Shown here: one piece after another, positions 26,003 through 34,824 of the stretch | Layout of the letters: the number at the start of each line of letters is the position of its first letter | How positions within the stretch are numbered: position 1 is the stretch's first letter | From: an uncultured Acetatifactor sp. | GTDB taxonomy: Bacteria > Bacillota > Clostridia > Lachnospirales > Lachnospiraceae | NCBI GenBank assembly: GCA_910585615.1 | Contig: CAJUFO010000006.1 | Location: 35,221 to 99,220, forward strand | Direction: 5' to 3' | Length of the DNA stretch: 64,000 bases | The notes under the pieces: model-generated | Databases searched by the model: none | What the model was told of the DNA's origin: nothing | The model's input: the letters and a program-made list of their open reading frames with translations, nothing else | Made by a program: the position numbers and the translations under genes

Positions 26003-26082
26003 TGTCGTATTGCCGTAACCTGAATTTCGCACATCCGAACTCCCCCGAAAAGTCCGACAGCGATGTCTCCTTCCTCTCCCGG

Positions 26083-26958
26083 TCAACGGGACTCCCCCAT
26101 AAAGAACAGCGCAATGGTGCCCGGCCCGGAATGGGCGCCTATGGTGGGGCCGATGTGGTTTATCAGGAAATTCTGGAACCCGAACCTCTCCTTTATCAGA
26201 TTCCGCACATATTCCGCATCCTCCAGGGCGTCCCCATGGCTGATGAACACACAGTCCTCCCTGTTCTCCTCCGCCCAGGGGCCCATCTTCTCCTCCATGT
26301 AGTCCACCAGGGCGCTTAAGGACTTCCTCCGCCCGCGCACCTTTCCGATGAGGATCAGATGGCCCTCATCGTCCACATGGAGCTTCGGCTTGATGGAGAT
26401 CATGGTGCCCAGCACCGCCGCCGTCCTGCTGACCCGCCCGCCCCGGTAGAGATGGTAGAGATCGTCCACCGTGAACACATGGGTGAAATTCAGCACATGC
26501 TCCTCCAGCCACCGGGCCGTCTCCTCCATGGATTTTCCCGCATCCCGCATCCTCACGGCCTTGTGGACGAACAGGCCCTCTCCCATGGATGCGCCCAGGC
26601 TGTCCACCACCCTGATTCTCACGTCCGGATGCTCCTCCATGAGCTCTTTTGCCGCCATGCGGATATTGCCGCAGGTGCCGCTTAGGCCGGAAGAGAACGC
26701 CAGATAGAGAATCTCCTCCGCGCCGTCTGTCATATATTCCTCCAGCTGCTCCTTTGCCTCGGCGGGATTGATCTGGGAGGTGGTGGGCATCTTGCCCTCC
26801 TCCCTCATACAGGCATAGAATCTCTTCCAGTCCAGCTGCTTCTCCCGGCCATAGGTGACGCCGTCCAGGATATAGCTGATGGGCAGGCAGCCCACATTGT
26901 GCTCCTCCAGATATTCCGCCGGCAAATCCGCCGTGCTGTCGGTAATGAGTTTGAACAT
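26083..26958 (-). CDS. DegV-family fatty-acid-binding protein
   Basis: 291 residues. Family blocks TDSTADLPAEYLEEHNVGC, PTTSQINPAEAKEQLE, AFSSGLSGTCGNIRMAAKEL, and the C-terminal HIGPTIGAHSGPGTIALFF. DegV proteins bind fatty acids, in several Gram-positives for the FakA/FakB kinase system; no FakA gene is nearby. The 102-bp repeat copy 2 lies 33 bases upstream of the start, in the probable leader. GGAGGAG precedes the ATG. Confidence 0.92.
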   Translation of the reverse strand: MFKLITDSTADLPAEYLEEHNVGCLPISYILDGVTYGREKQLDWKRFYACMREEGKMPTTSQINPAEAKEQLEEYMTDGAEEILYLAFSSGLSGTCGNIRMAAKELMEEHPDVRIRVVDSLGASMGEGLFVHKAVRMRDAGKSMEETARWLEEHVLNFTHVFTVDDLYHLYRGGRVSRTAAVLGTMISIKPKLHVDDEGHLILIGKVRGRRKSLSALVDYMEEKMGPWAEENREDCVFISHGDALEDAEYVRNLIKERFGFQNFLINHIGPTIGAHSGPGTIALFFMGESR

Positions 26959-26991
26959 ATATCTCCTCCTGCTGTAATCTCTTCCTTAATT

Positions 26992-27093
26992 TATACTGCC
27001 TAACGATTTCGCTTGCCGTGAAACCAGACTGCATAACGCTGACTGGTTCAATCGCATGATTACATTAGGCAGTATTCAGCGTTATGCAGTATA
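26992..27093. repeat. 102-bp MITE-like repeat, copy 2
   Basis: Same length and layout as the copy at 18561, with a few substitutions (short hairpin now GATTTCGC...GTGAAACC). It is intergenic, upstream of degV. Confidence 0.85.
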
Positions 27094-27328
27094 TATTGCA
27101 CGCCAGTACAACTTGCTACCAATCCTGGCTGCAGGCCGTCGGCACAATACCTTTTCTCATTTTCCTACTGTAAAATTCCGGCGGTCCGCAGTATATGATT
27201 AACTAACCTGCTTGCTTGACTTTACCACAAATCCCGCCGTCTGTCAAATCCGCCCTGCCATCCGGCTATCCGGAAACCCTCTCTCATTCCCTGCCAAAGC
27301 CAATGCTCCGCCCCGTGCTTTGTCCTCC
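27094..27328. other. Non-coding gap between repeat copy 2 and the GHKL kinase gene
   Basis: With the repeat, 370 bases (26959-27328) lack a gene. I see no supported coding frame, and no terminator with a T tract for the kinase gene. A TATACT box at 27195-27190 on the minus strand could be a degV promoter, but no good -35 box accompanies it. Confidence 0.4.
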
Positions 27329-27988
27329 TCACTGGGGCAGCAGAATCTCCGTGGTGAAGGCCCCGTCCTCGCTCCCCCGGCTGATGTAGCCGTGGTACCG
27401 CTCTATGATGGTGTCAATCCGCACCAGCCCGTATCCATGGCCTATTCCCTTGGTGGAGAGGAACCGCCCCGCCTCCTTTTTCTGCTTCTTCTGTGCTGTG
27501 GTATTGGTAAAGGACATGTAAAGCTGGGTGTTCTTCATGTCCATATAGACCCGGATCATCCGCTCCTTGCCGGGCAGCGCCATGCAGGCTTCTATGGCAT
27601 TGTCGAAAAGGTTGCCGATGATGATGCACAGGTCGATTTCAGAGGTGGTCAGGGACACCGGCACATGGGCGTCCGCTCTGACGGTGATGTCCCTGGACTT
27701 CGCCAGAGAGATTTTGCTGTTCAGGATGACGTCAGTCATCTTGTTGCCTGTCTTCAGCGCGGTGTCCACCAGCTCCAGGTCGGCGCTCAGCTCCTTCAGG
27801 TACGCCTTCAGGGATTCCAGGTCGCCGGCCTGGGCATAGCTGCCCAGGACCTGGATATGGTTGCGGTAGTCATGCCGCCAGCCCCTCACCTGGCTGTACA
27901 TGTTCTCCACCTCCGCGTAGTGGGCTGTCAGCAGGCCGCTCTGGTACTGGGCGATTCTTTTGTCTATCAGCTTGTCCAGCAGGCGCAT
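27329..27988 (-). CDS. Soluble GHKL-type sensor histidine kinase (AgrC/VirS-like)
   Basis: 219 residues, no membrane helix. It has the H-box GWRHDYRNHIQVLGSYAQ with the likely phospho-His, N-box GNLFDNAIEAC and G-box GIGHGYGLVRID. Most relatives carry five to seven N-terminal helices for sensing; this one lacks them, so it must sense an internal signal or rely on a partner membrane protein. It follows the LytTR regulator by 26 bases on the same strand. AAAGGAG precedes the ATG. Confidence 0.88.
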   Translation of the reverse strand: MRLLDKLIDKRIAQYQSGLLTAHYAEVENMYSQVRGWRHDYRNHIQVLGSYAQAGDLESLKAYLKELSADLELVDTALKTGNKMTDVILNSKISLAKSRDITVRADAHVPVSLTTSEIDLCIIIGNLFDNAIEACMALPGKERMIRVYMDMKNTQLYMSFTNTTAQKKQKKEAGRFLSTKGIGHGYGLVRIDTIIERYHGYISRGSEDGAFTTEILLPQ

Positions 27989-28014
27989 TGGGCTCTCCTT
28001 TCCGCTGAAAATGG

Positions 28015-28710
28015 TCAGAAATAGGCAATCATGGCCCGGTTCACTCCCTCGTAGGCCTTGCCGGACAAAGGTAACTGAGTACCGTCCTTTAAGGTCACGG
28101 CGGTCTTGGCCACCTGCTTCACGAACCGCAGGTTCACGATATAGGAGCGGTGGATTTTGTAGAAGCTCTCGTCCAGCTCCCGTTCCAGCTCCTTTAGTGT
28201 ACGTTTAACCGTATATGCTTCATCGGCATGTACGGTGACGTAGTTGCGCAGCACTTCCAGATACCGGATTTCATGCAAAGGCACCCTGGTGGTGGCGCTG
28301 CCGCAGATGAGCAGGAGGGCCTTCCCCCTGGCGGACAGCCGCTTCATGGCCCTTTCCAGCACGGGGCGCAGCTTCTCCCCCGTCACCGGCTTCAGCAGAT
28401 AGTGGAGCGCCTCCACATCATAGCCCTGCTCGATATAGTCCATGTAGCCCGTGATGAACACGATCTGGAGCCCCGCGCCCATTTCCCGAAGCCTCCCTGC
28501 CAGCTCCACGCCGCTCATCTCCTTCATCTCGATGTCCAGGAACAGCACGTCTACGGAATCGTCGTCCTCATATGCGAACAGAAAGGCCTCGGCCGAAGGA
28601 TAGGATTCTATCCGCAGGGGATGCCCCGCCTCCCGGTTCCACTCCAGTATCAGGGACTTTATATAATCCGCATCCGCGGCGGCATCATCGCATATGGCAA
28701 ATCTGTACAT
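28015..28710 (-). CDS. LytTR-family response regulator
   Basis: About 231 residues. The receiver domain begins MYRFAICDDAAADADYIKS with phospho-Asp in VDVLFLDIEMKEMSG; the LytTR DNA-binding domain follows (TTRVPLHEIRYLEVLRNYV, FYKIHRSYIVNLRFVKQV, GTQLPLSGKAYEGVNR). The frame extends to 28818, but the ATG at 28710 starts at the receiver's first strand and is preferred. It is probably activated by the kinase encoded next and binds the paired repeats at 29082-29111 to control the ABC exporter. Confidence 0.93.
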   Translation of the reverse strand: MYRFAICDDAAADADYIKSLILEWNREAGHPLRIESYPSAEAFLFAYEDDDSVDVLFLDIEMKEMSGVELAGRLREMGAGLQIVFITGYMDYIEQGYDVEALHYLLKPVTGEKLRPVLERAMKRLSARGKALLLICGSATTRVPLHEIRYLEVLRNYVTVHADEAYTVKRTLKELERELDESFYKIHRSYIVNLRFVKQVAKTAVTLKDGTQLPLSGKAYEGVNRAMIAYF

Positions 28711-28818
28711 GGCAAAATCCTCTCGATGGCTTCGATGGCCACCTGGCCCGCAATAAAAACATCCCACAGGAAAACAGAATGCTGGTAAAGCTGATTCCTG
28801 AGGGATGTCGAAAAACAA

Positions 28819-29001
28819 CTATTCCTTAATCTTGTCAAGCTCTGTCAAGTTTACTCCCGCCACTGTCAGTATCACTTTCAGTTCAATATAGCGTTCTTTC
28901 ATTTCCGCGTATGCGTCAGAATCCTTTTGTGACAGCTTCATGTAACGCTGTAGTCTGGAGAACTCCTCGACAGATATCTTTATCATCTCTTCTTCAGACA
29001 T
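28819..29001 (-). CDS. Small helical protein of unknown function
   Basis: 60 residues from the ATG at 29001, which has AGAGGTGA just upstream. Charged and helical throughout (MSEEEMIKISVEEFSRLQRY, then MKERYIELKVILTVAGVNL), no signal peptide or membrane helix; a short coiled coil is likely. It is not recognised. It lies upstream of the LytTR and kinase genes on the same strand and divergent from the ABC exporter, so it may belong to that module. Confidence 0.65.
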   Translation of the reverse strand: MSEEEMIKISVEEFSRLQRYMKLSQKDSDAYAEMKERYIELKVILTVAGVNLTELDKIKE

Positions 29002-29081
29002 GCTATCACCTCTTTCCAAAGCGCTGCACCTACATATCTGGTAATTTCATTATAACAGCCCTCCGGTAAGGTGTAAAGCCT

Positions 29082-29111
29082 TATTTCGTCCCCCCATCCG
29101 GCTATTTCGTC
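29082..29111. promoter_or_regulatory. LytTR-type paired direct repeats
   Basis: TATTTCGTC occurs at 29082-29090 and again at 29103-29111, exactly 21 bp apart, two helical turns, as in AgrA/ComE-type sites. A TACAAT -10 box at 29142-29147 has no recognisable -35, as expected for an activated promoter of the ABC genes at 29196. Confidence 0.7.
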
Positions 29112-29195
29112 ACCCCTGCACCAAATCGCAGGAATCTGTGATACAATACCATTACATCCACAAATTCCTCTGGAAAGGAGACATGACAGAAAGAT

Positions 29196-31079
29196 ATGGC
29201 AGAAAAAAAGCAAAAAACCAAATACAACATGTGGCAGTCCGCAGCCTTCATGGTACGGCTGGCCATCCGGGAGCGGGAAAAGAAAGTCCCCGTCCTCTGT
29301 ATGGTGACGGCGCTCCTGGCAGTGGCGAGCAATCTCACCGGACTCTATGTGGCGCCCGTCATCCTGGGTTCCGTGGAGGCCCATGAGCCCCTGGGCAGGC
29401 TGTTCTTCATTATCCTGGCTTTCCTCTTCCTGAACCTCCTGCTGAATGCCGCCTCCGGCTATCTGGAGACCAATGTCCTGTATGGCAGAATCACAGTGCG
29501 CATGGCCCTCAACAGCAGGCTCAACAATAAGATGGCCATAACCTCCTATCCCAACACATGCAACGATGAACTCCTGAAAAAGGTGTCCAAGGCCGGCGAC
29601 TCGCTGAACTGCAATGAGGCTGCCGGAGAGGCCATATGGACCACATTGACGAATCTGCTTCGGGACGTAATCGGGTTCCTGTTCTACCTGGTCCTCCTGT
29701 CCTCTGTGAGCCCTCTGCTGATTGCGGTCATTGCCGCGGCGTCCCTGACGGGGTACTGCATCAACAGGCCTCTGGCCGAGTACCGTTACCGCCACCGGGA
29801 GGAGGAGGGGGAATGCGACCGCCTCTTTATGCGTTTCTATACCTATGCAGAGGATGCCGCAATGGCCAAGGATATCCGCATCTTCGGAATGCGCCCCTGG
29901 CTGGAACAGATGTTCCACAGCACCTGGGAGACTTTCCGCGCCTTCCACAGGCGGGTGCAGAATGTCTATCTGTGGGGCAGCATCGCCGGCCTGGTGCTGG
30001 CATTCCTGCAGAACGGCTTCGCCTACGCTTACCTGATCCGGCTGGTGCTGGATGGGAATTTAAGCGTGTCGCTGTTTTTGCTCTATTTCTCCGCTGTGGG
30101 GAATTTCAGCGCATGGATAAACGGCATCCTGGGCGACATCCTCACACTGCACAAGCAGGGCCTGGAAATCTCCAATATCCGGGAATGCCTGGAGTATCCA
30201 GAGCCCTTCCGCTTTGAAGACGGCGAACCCATTCCCGCGGCCGTCATGGCCCAGGGCCAGACAAAATACGAGCTTTGCCTGGAAGATGTCTCCTTCCGCT
30301 ATCCCGGAGCAGAGCAGGACACCCTCTCCCACATCCACCTGACCCTGCATCCCGGGGAGAAGCTGGCCGTGGTAGGGCTAAACGGCGCGGGAAAGACCAC
30401 CCTCATCAAGCTCCTCTGCGGCTTCCTGGATCCCACCCAGGGAAAAGTGCTCCTGAACGGCAAAGACATCCGGCAGTACGACCGGCGGGAATACTACCGT
30501 CTCTTCTCCGCCGTCTTTCAGGATTTCCAGGTCCTGGCCGCCACCGTGGCCGTCAATGTGGCACAGACCGATGAAAATATAGAGGAAGAGAAAGTCAGGG
30601 ACTGCATCGCCAAGGCCGGGCTCACCGGGAAAATAGAATCCCTGCCGGACGGATACCAGTCCAAGCTGGAGCGCTCCGTCCATGAGGACGCTGTCGCCCT
30701 GTCCGGCGGCGAGACCCAACGCCTGATGTTGGCCAGGGCCCTGTACAAGGACGCGCCTTTCGTGGTGCTGGATGAGCCCACCGCCGCCCTGGACCCTATA
30801 GCGGAGGCGGACATGTACCGCAAATACCATGATATGACGCAGGGGCGCTCCTCCGTGTACATATCCCACAGACTGGCCTCTACCCGCTTCTGTGACCGCA
30901 TCCTCTTAATCGAGGGCGGCAGAATCGCGGAGGAGGGAACCCATGAAAAGCTGCTCGCTTTGGGAGGCCGCTATGCGGAGCTTTATGAGGTACAGAGCAG
31001 GTATTATAGGAAGCAAGATCAGCTTCCTATAATCGAGCCGTTGGAGGAAAGTACGGTTTCCTCCAACGGTGTACTATAA
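29196..31079 (+). CDS. ABC exporter, fused permease-ATPase, subunit 1
   Basis: 627 residues. A membrane domain of about 330 residues with six helices, then an ATPase with Walker A GLNGAGKTTLIKLL, signature LSGGETQRLMLARAL and Walker B FVVLDEPTAALDP. With the next gene it forms a heterodimeric exporter, probably for a peptide or drug given the LytTR system beside it. Two oddities. The best-placed ribosome site (AGGAG) serves an out-of-frame ATG at 29183, 13 bases upstream of the real start. The last about 25 codons and the stop come from a two-hairpin repeat (31001-31078), so the natural end was probably near YEVQSRYYR. Confidence 0.92.
   Translation: MAEKKQKTKYNMWQSAAFMVRLAIREREKKVPVLCMVTALLAVASNLTGLYVAPVILGSVEAHEPLGRLFFIILAFLFLNLLLNAASGYLETNVLYGRITVRMALNSRLNNKMAITSYPNTCNDELLKKVSKAGDSLNCNEAAGEAIWTTLTNLLRDVIGFLFYLVLLSSVSPLLIAVIAAASLTGYCINRPLAEYRYRHREEEGECDRLFMRFYTYAEDAAMAKDIRIFGMRPWLEQMFHSTWETFRAFHRRVQNVYLWGSIAGLVLAFLQNGFAYAYLIRLVLDGNLSVSLFLLYFSAVGNFSAWINGILGDILTLHKQGLEISNIRECLEYPEPFRFEDGEPIPAAVMAQGQTKYELCLEDVSFRYPGAEQDTLSHIHLTLHPGEKLAVVGLNGAGKTTLIKLLCGFLDPTQGKVLLNGKDIRQYDRREYYRLFSAVFQDFQVLAATVAVNVAQTDENIEEEKVRDCIAKAGLTGKIESLPDGYQSKLERSVHEDAVALSGGETQRLMLARALYKDAPFVVLDEPTAALDPIAEADMYRKYHDMTQGRSSVYISHRLASTRFCDRILLIEGGRIAEEGTHEKLLALGGRYAELYEVQSRYYRKQDQLPIIEPLEESTVSSNGVL
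31001..31078. repeat. Two-hairpin repeat, copy 1, at the 3' end of an ABC gene
   Basis: Hairpin A is ATTATAGGAAGC (31003-31014) with GCTTCCTATAAT (31022-31033). Hairpin B is CCGTTGGAGGAAA (31038-31050) with TTTCCTCCAACGG (31057-31069). Both stems are perfect. The element ends TGTACTATAA and supplies the gene's stop codon. A second copy with the same hairpin A is at 57461-57534. Confidence 0.7.
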
Positions 31080-31096
31080 GGAGGGAAAAGGGGACA

Positions 31097-33022
31097 ATGA
31101 AAGATAAGAAAAACAGGAAGAAAAAGGATACTGAACAGCTGCTGTCCTGGAAAGAGACCTGGCAGATTCACATAAGAGCCTTGCGGCTGATCCACAAAAG
31201 CCAGCCAGGGCTCATCATGACCTCCCTGATGCCCTGCGTCTGGAGCGCCCTGACCCCTTATGCAGGCATATGGCTCATGGCCCTTATCCTGGACGAGCTG
31301 GCCGGCAGCCGACAGACTGAGAGACTGCTAGTCCTGGTTCTGGCCACGCTGCTCCTGGCGGCGCTGTTCTCCCTGGTGGACGCCCTCCTGAAAAAGCGCA
31401 AGGCCGTGGAGAGCGAGTCCCGCTTTTACTATATCCGTAAGCTCATAGACGACAAAATACTGGACATGGACTTCTGCATCATGGATGACCCTGAGACCAG
31501 TCACAAAAGGGCTCAGCTCTTCCAGAGCCATTTTGGCGGTGCCGGGTGGGGGCTGAACAGGGCTTTCGGGCTGCTGGAGAGCCTCTTCACCGCAGTCTTC
31601 ACTCTGGCGGGCGGCATAGCGCTGACCGTGACCCTGTTCACCGCCAGAGTGCCCGATGATGCCGGGGCGCTGACTGTCCTGAACAGCCCGCTTTTTGTGA
31701 TCCTCATCGTCGCCGTCATGCTGGCCGTCACGTATGTGGCTCCCATGCTCTCCAATAAGGGGGACAGCTATTTCGCTTTCAACTCCGATACCCATGCACT
31801 GGCCAACCGGCTCTTCGGCTACTATGGCTTCATGGGCCACAGGCGGGAATTTGCCACGGATATGCGCATCTACCGCCAGGATCTCCTGTGTGAGAAATTC
31901 AACAGCGACAAGACCGGCACCTTCAGCTCCCAGGGCTATTTCGCCCGTCTGGCCAGAGGGCCTATGGGAGCCTACTGCGGCGCTTCCAGGGCAGTGTCCG
32001 TGCTCTTCACCGGCATAGCCTACCTGTTCGTGGGCCTCAAGGCCTGGGCAGGGGCTTTCGGCGTAGGCCTGATGACCCAGTACGTATCCTCCATCGTCAG
32101 GCTTTCGGACGGGGTCTCCTCCCTGATAGGCACCGCAGGGCTGATCCGCATCAACGGCGCTTTCGTGCAGCAGTTCTTCGATTTTCTAGACTGCCCCAAT
32201 GTGATGTACCAGGGGAGCCTGACCGTAGAAAAGCGAAGCGACCAGCAGTATGAGATAGAATTCCGGGACGTGTCCTTCCGGTATCCGGGCAGCGAATCCT
32301 ATGCCCTGCGCCATGTGAACATGAAGTTCCGGGTGGGGAGCCGGATGGCCGTGGTAGGGGAAAACGGCAGCGGCAAGACCACCTTCATCAAGCTGCTGTG
32401 CAGGCTCTATGACCCCACAGAGGGCACTATCCTCTTGAACGGCATCGATATCCGCAAATACAGCTATCCGGAATACCTGTCCATTTTCTCGGTGGTATTC
32501 CAGGATTTTGCCCTGACAGCCCTGCCGCTGGGCCAGAACGTGGCCTCCGCGGTATCCTATGACAGGGAATCTGCCATCTCCTGCCTGAAGAAAGCGGGAT
32601 TTGGGGACAGGCTGGACGTGCTTCCCGGCGGCCTGGATACTTATCTGGGCAAAGACCTGGACGAGAAAGGCGTGGACATGTCCGGTGGGGAGAAACAGAA
32701 GATTGCGCTGGCCAGAGCCCTGTACAAAAACGCGGCCTTCATCGTCCTGGATGAGCCCACCGCCGCATTGGATCCCATTGCGGAAGCCGAAATCTACAGC
32801 AGGTTCAACACCATCATTGAGGGCAAGACGGCCATCTACATCAGCCACCGCCTTTCCTCCTGTAAGTTCTGTGACGATATTCTTGTCTTCGACAAGGGCA
32901 GCGTCATCCAGCAGGGCAGCCATGACGTTTTGGTGGCAGATGCAGCCGGCAAGTATCATGAGCTGTGGCATGCCCAGGCCCAGTACTATGACGATGCCAG
33001 GCCCGGCGGCGCTCTGGTGTAA
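31097..33022 (+). CDS. ABC exporter, fused permease-ATPase, subunit 2
   Basis: 641 residues. Six-helix membrane domain, then an ATPase with Walker A GENGSGKTTFIKLL, signature MSGGEKQKIALARAL and Walker B FIVLDEPTAALDP. It starts 17 bases after subunit 1, with AAGGAGGG upstream. In both subunits the ATPase motifs look complete, so both sites may be active, unlike many heterodimeric exporters with one degenerate site. Substrate unknown. Confidence 0.93.
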   Translation: MKDKKNRKKKDTEQLLSWKETWQIHIRALRLIHKSQPGLIMTSLMPCVWSALTPYAGIWLMALILDELAGSRQTERLLVLVLATLLLAALFSLVDALLKKRKAVESESRFYYIRKLIDDKILDMDFCIMDDPETSHKRAQLFQSHFGGAGWGLNRAFGLLESLFTAVFTLAGGIALTVTLFTARVPDDAGALTVLNSPLFVILIVAVMLAVTYVAPMLSNKGDSYFAFNSDTHALANRLFGYYGFMGHRREFATDMRIYRQDLLCEKFNSDKTGTFSSQGYFARLARGPMGAYCGASRAVSVLFTGIAYLFVGLKAWAGAFGVGLMTQYVSSIVRLSDGVSSLIGTAGLIRINGAFVQQFFDFLDCPNVMYQGSLTVEKRSDQQYEIEFRDVSFRYPGSESYALRHVNMKFRVGSRMAVVGENGSGKTTFIKLLCRLYDPTEGTILLNGIDIRKYSYPEYLSIFSVVFQDFALTALPLGQNVASAVSYDRESAISCLKKAGFGDRLDVLPGGLDTYLGKDLDEKGVDMSGGEKQKIALARALYKNAAFIVLDEPTAALDPIAEAEIYSRFNTIIEGKTAIYISHRLSSCKFCDDILVFDKGSVIQQGSHDVLVADAAGKYHELWHAQAQYYDDARPGGALV

Positions 33023-33052
33023 AAATGGTGTAAAATCAGATTTGGAGCTGAC

Positions 33053-33100
33053 AAAAAGCCCTGTCCATCTGGCATACAGCTTAAAAGACAGGGCTTTTTT
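33053..33100. terminator. Bidirectional intrinsic terminator
   Basis: AAAAAGCCCTGTC (33053-33065) pairs with GACAGGGCTTTTTT (33087-33100). T tracts on both strands serve the ABC operon and the converging germination gene. Confidence 0.9.
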
Positions 33101-33129
33101 CTCACAACGGCATTTCGGAGGAGGATGTC

Positions 33130-34572
33130 TTATTCGCCCTCTTTCAGGGCTCCCGGCAGCCGCGTCCGGAACAGCTTGCTCTTCAATGCTTTCCAGTCAA
33201 AGGGGAACAGCGGGTACAGGTAGCTCCTGTGGGACACCGTCCGGTTGCATCCAATGGCCAGCAGAGACAATAGTATCCCCCCGATATATCCCCACAGGTT
33301 GAACCACTGTGCGAGCAGCAGGGTGATGATGCGCAGGAACTTCAGGGCGTACCCCAGCTCGTAGTTGGACTGGGTGTAGTTGGCGATGGCCACGAAGGCC
33401 ATGTAAAGCATGACCTCGGAGGAGAACCACCCGCTGTTCACCGAGAACTCCCCCAGCACCAGCGCCGCCATGACGCTTAGGGGGGTGCTGAGCATATTGG
33501 GGGTGTTGATGGCCGCCAGCTTCAGCCCGTCTATGGCCAGCTCCAGTACCAGGAACTGCCATATCAGAGGGAGGTTGGGCTCCTCCTGAAGCATGATGAA
33601 TGAAAAGCTCTCCGGAATCCACTGGGGATTGTTCATCATCAGCAGGAAAGTGGGCGTGACCAGATAAGTCAATATGGAAATCAGGAACCTTGTCATCCGC
33701 AGGTAAGTGCCCGTCACCGGCGGGAAATAGTAATCGTCCGCCTCTTCTATCACGTCGAATATGGTGGTGGGCAGGATCATGGCCGATGGGGAATTGTCCA
33801 CCAGTATGACGATATTCCCCTCCAGCACCTGGGCGGACGCCGCATCGGGCCGCTCCGTGTACTTGAACTTGGGGAAAGGATTGTACCATTTCCGCTGATA
33901 CAGGCATTCCGCCAGGGATTCCTGGTTCATGGTCAGGGAGTCCGCTTTGATGTCCTGGATTTTCCGCCTGATTTCATCCAGGAAGACATGGTCCACCCTG
34001 CCCTTCATGTAGCAGAGGGCGATATCCGTATGGGAGCTCTCTCCGGCGCTCAGCATCTCCATGTGCAGATCCGCGCTGCGGATTCTGCGGCGAATCAGGG
34101 CCGTGTTGGACACCAGAGTCTCCACGAAACCGTCCTTAGAGCCCCTAAGGGCCTTGTCCTTCTCCGGCTCCGCCACGCCCCTGGAGGGGTATGTCCTGGA
34201 GTCGATGACCAGTGCCTTCTCATAGCCGTCTATCAGCAGGAGGAACATCCCGGAAAGCAAAGACTGTACCAGGGTGTCCCGATCATCCTCGATATCCACC
34301 TCCACATAGGGCGTGAACTGTTTGGACATGCCATGCATGTCTTCCGGCATCTTATCCGGAGTCAGGTCCATGAAATATTGCAGGAGCTTCTGATCCAGGT
34401 CGTCCTTACAGAAGCCGTCTATCAGGTACATGCAGGCTTCCTTGCCGCCGATGTGGACGACACGGTAGATGATGTCGAAATTCCGCTCCACTTCCAGGAC
34501 TCGGTTCAGCCAGGCCATGTCCGCCTGCAGGGAGCCTGTGATTTTCTGTTTGCTGTCCCTCTTCTCTTCCAT
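33130..34572 (-). CDS. Spore germination protein, GerA/SpoVAF family
   Basis: 480 residues. Soluble N-terminal region to about 270, then membrane helices (FLISILTYLVTPTFLLMM, LPLIWQFLVLELAIDGLKLA, LSTPLSVMAALVLGEFSVNS, LRIITLLLAQWFNLWGYIGG). The opening ERNFDIIYR and ACMYLIDGF resembles SpoVAF more than GerAA. It would sit in the inner spore membrane and take part in germinant response or ion/DPA release. It stands alone, without GerB/GerC partners, which also favours SpoVAF. AAGGAG lies 11 bases before the ATG. Confidence 0.88.
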   Translation of the reverse strand: MEEKRDSKQKITGSLQADMAWLNRVLEVERNFDIIYRVVHIGGKEACMYLIDGFCKDDLDQKLLQYFMDLTPDKMPEDMHGMSKQFTPYVEVDIEDDRDTLVQSLLSGMFLLLIDGYEKALVIDSRTYPSRGVAEPEKDKALRGSKDGFVETLVSNTALIRRRIRSADLHMEMLSAGESSHTDIALCYMKGRVDHVFLDEIRRKIQDIKADSLTMNQESLAECLYQRKWYNPFPKFKYTERPDAASAQVLEGNIVILVDNSPSAMILPTTIFDVIEEADDYYFPPVTGTYLRMTRFLISILTYLVTPTFLLMMNNPQWIPESFSFIMLQEEPNLPLIWQFLVLELAIDGLKLAAINTPNMLSTPLSVMAALVLGEFSVNSGWFSSEVMLYMAFVAIANYTQSNYELGYALKFLRIITLLLAQWFNLWGYIGGILLSLLAIGCNRTVSHRSYLYPLFPFDWKALKSKLFRTRLPGALKEGE

Positions 34573-34688
34573 GCTTCGATAAACTCCTTTTCAGCCTCGG
34601 TTCGTGTTATATTTTCACACTTCCCGTCATGCCGCCTGCAGCGGCACAAACAATCCGTGGAAAGACTCGCTTTTCTTGCGATCCTTTC

Positions 34689-34745
34689 GTGTGAAGCCGG
34701 AATCACTTAGCGAGGTACCTTCGAGCTTAGTGATTTCCTTCACAC
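34689..34745. other. Long nested hairpin upstream of the germination gene
   Basis: Outer arms GTGTGAAG/CTTCACAC and inner arms AATCACTTAGC/GCTTAGTGATT (one mismatch) make a 57-base hairpin. Two further imperfect hairpins lie between it and the gene. No T tract follows, so it is not a plain terminator. Confidence 0.45.
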
Positions 34746-34780
34746 TTATCTTAGCCAAACCGGAAATTTTTATGCGCATC

Positions 34781-34809
34781 AAAAAAGCCAGCCTCTTAAA
34801 AGGCCGACT
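34781..34809 (-). terminator. Intrinsic terminator of the XRE regulator gene
   Basis: On the minus strand a 9-bp stem (AGTCGGCCT with AGGCTGGCT, two wobble pairs) is followed by TTTTTT, 16 bases after the stop codon. Confidence 0.75.
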
Positions 34810-34824
34810 CTTTCGATTCTATAG

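Noticed and set aside
25887..26114. 75-codon minus-strand frame after degV
   Set aside because: It runs through the degV terminator hairpin and shows no protein-like pattern.
29138..29386. 82-codon frame overlapping the exporter start
   Set aside because: Beyond its well-placed ATG at 29183 it is only the exporter gene in another frame, with no protein-like features; kept only as an observation on the start region.
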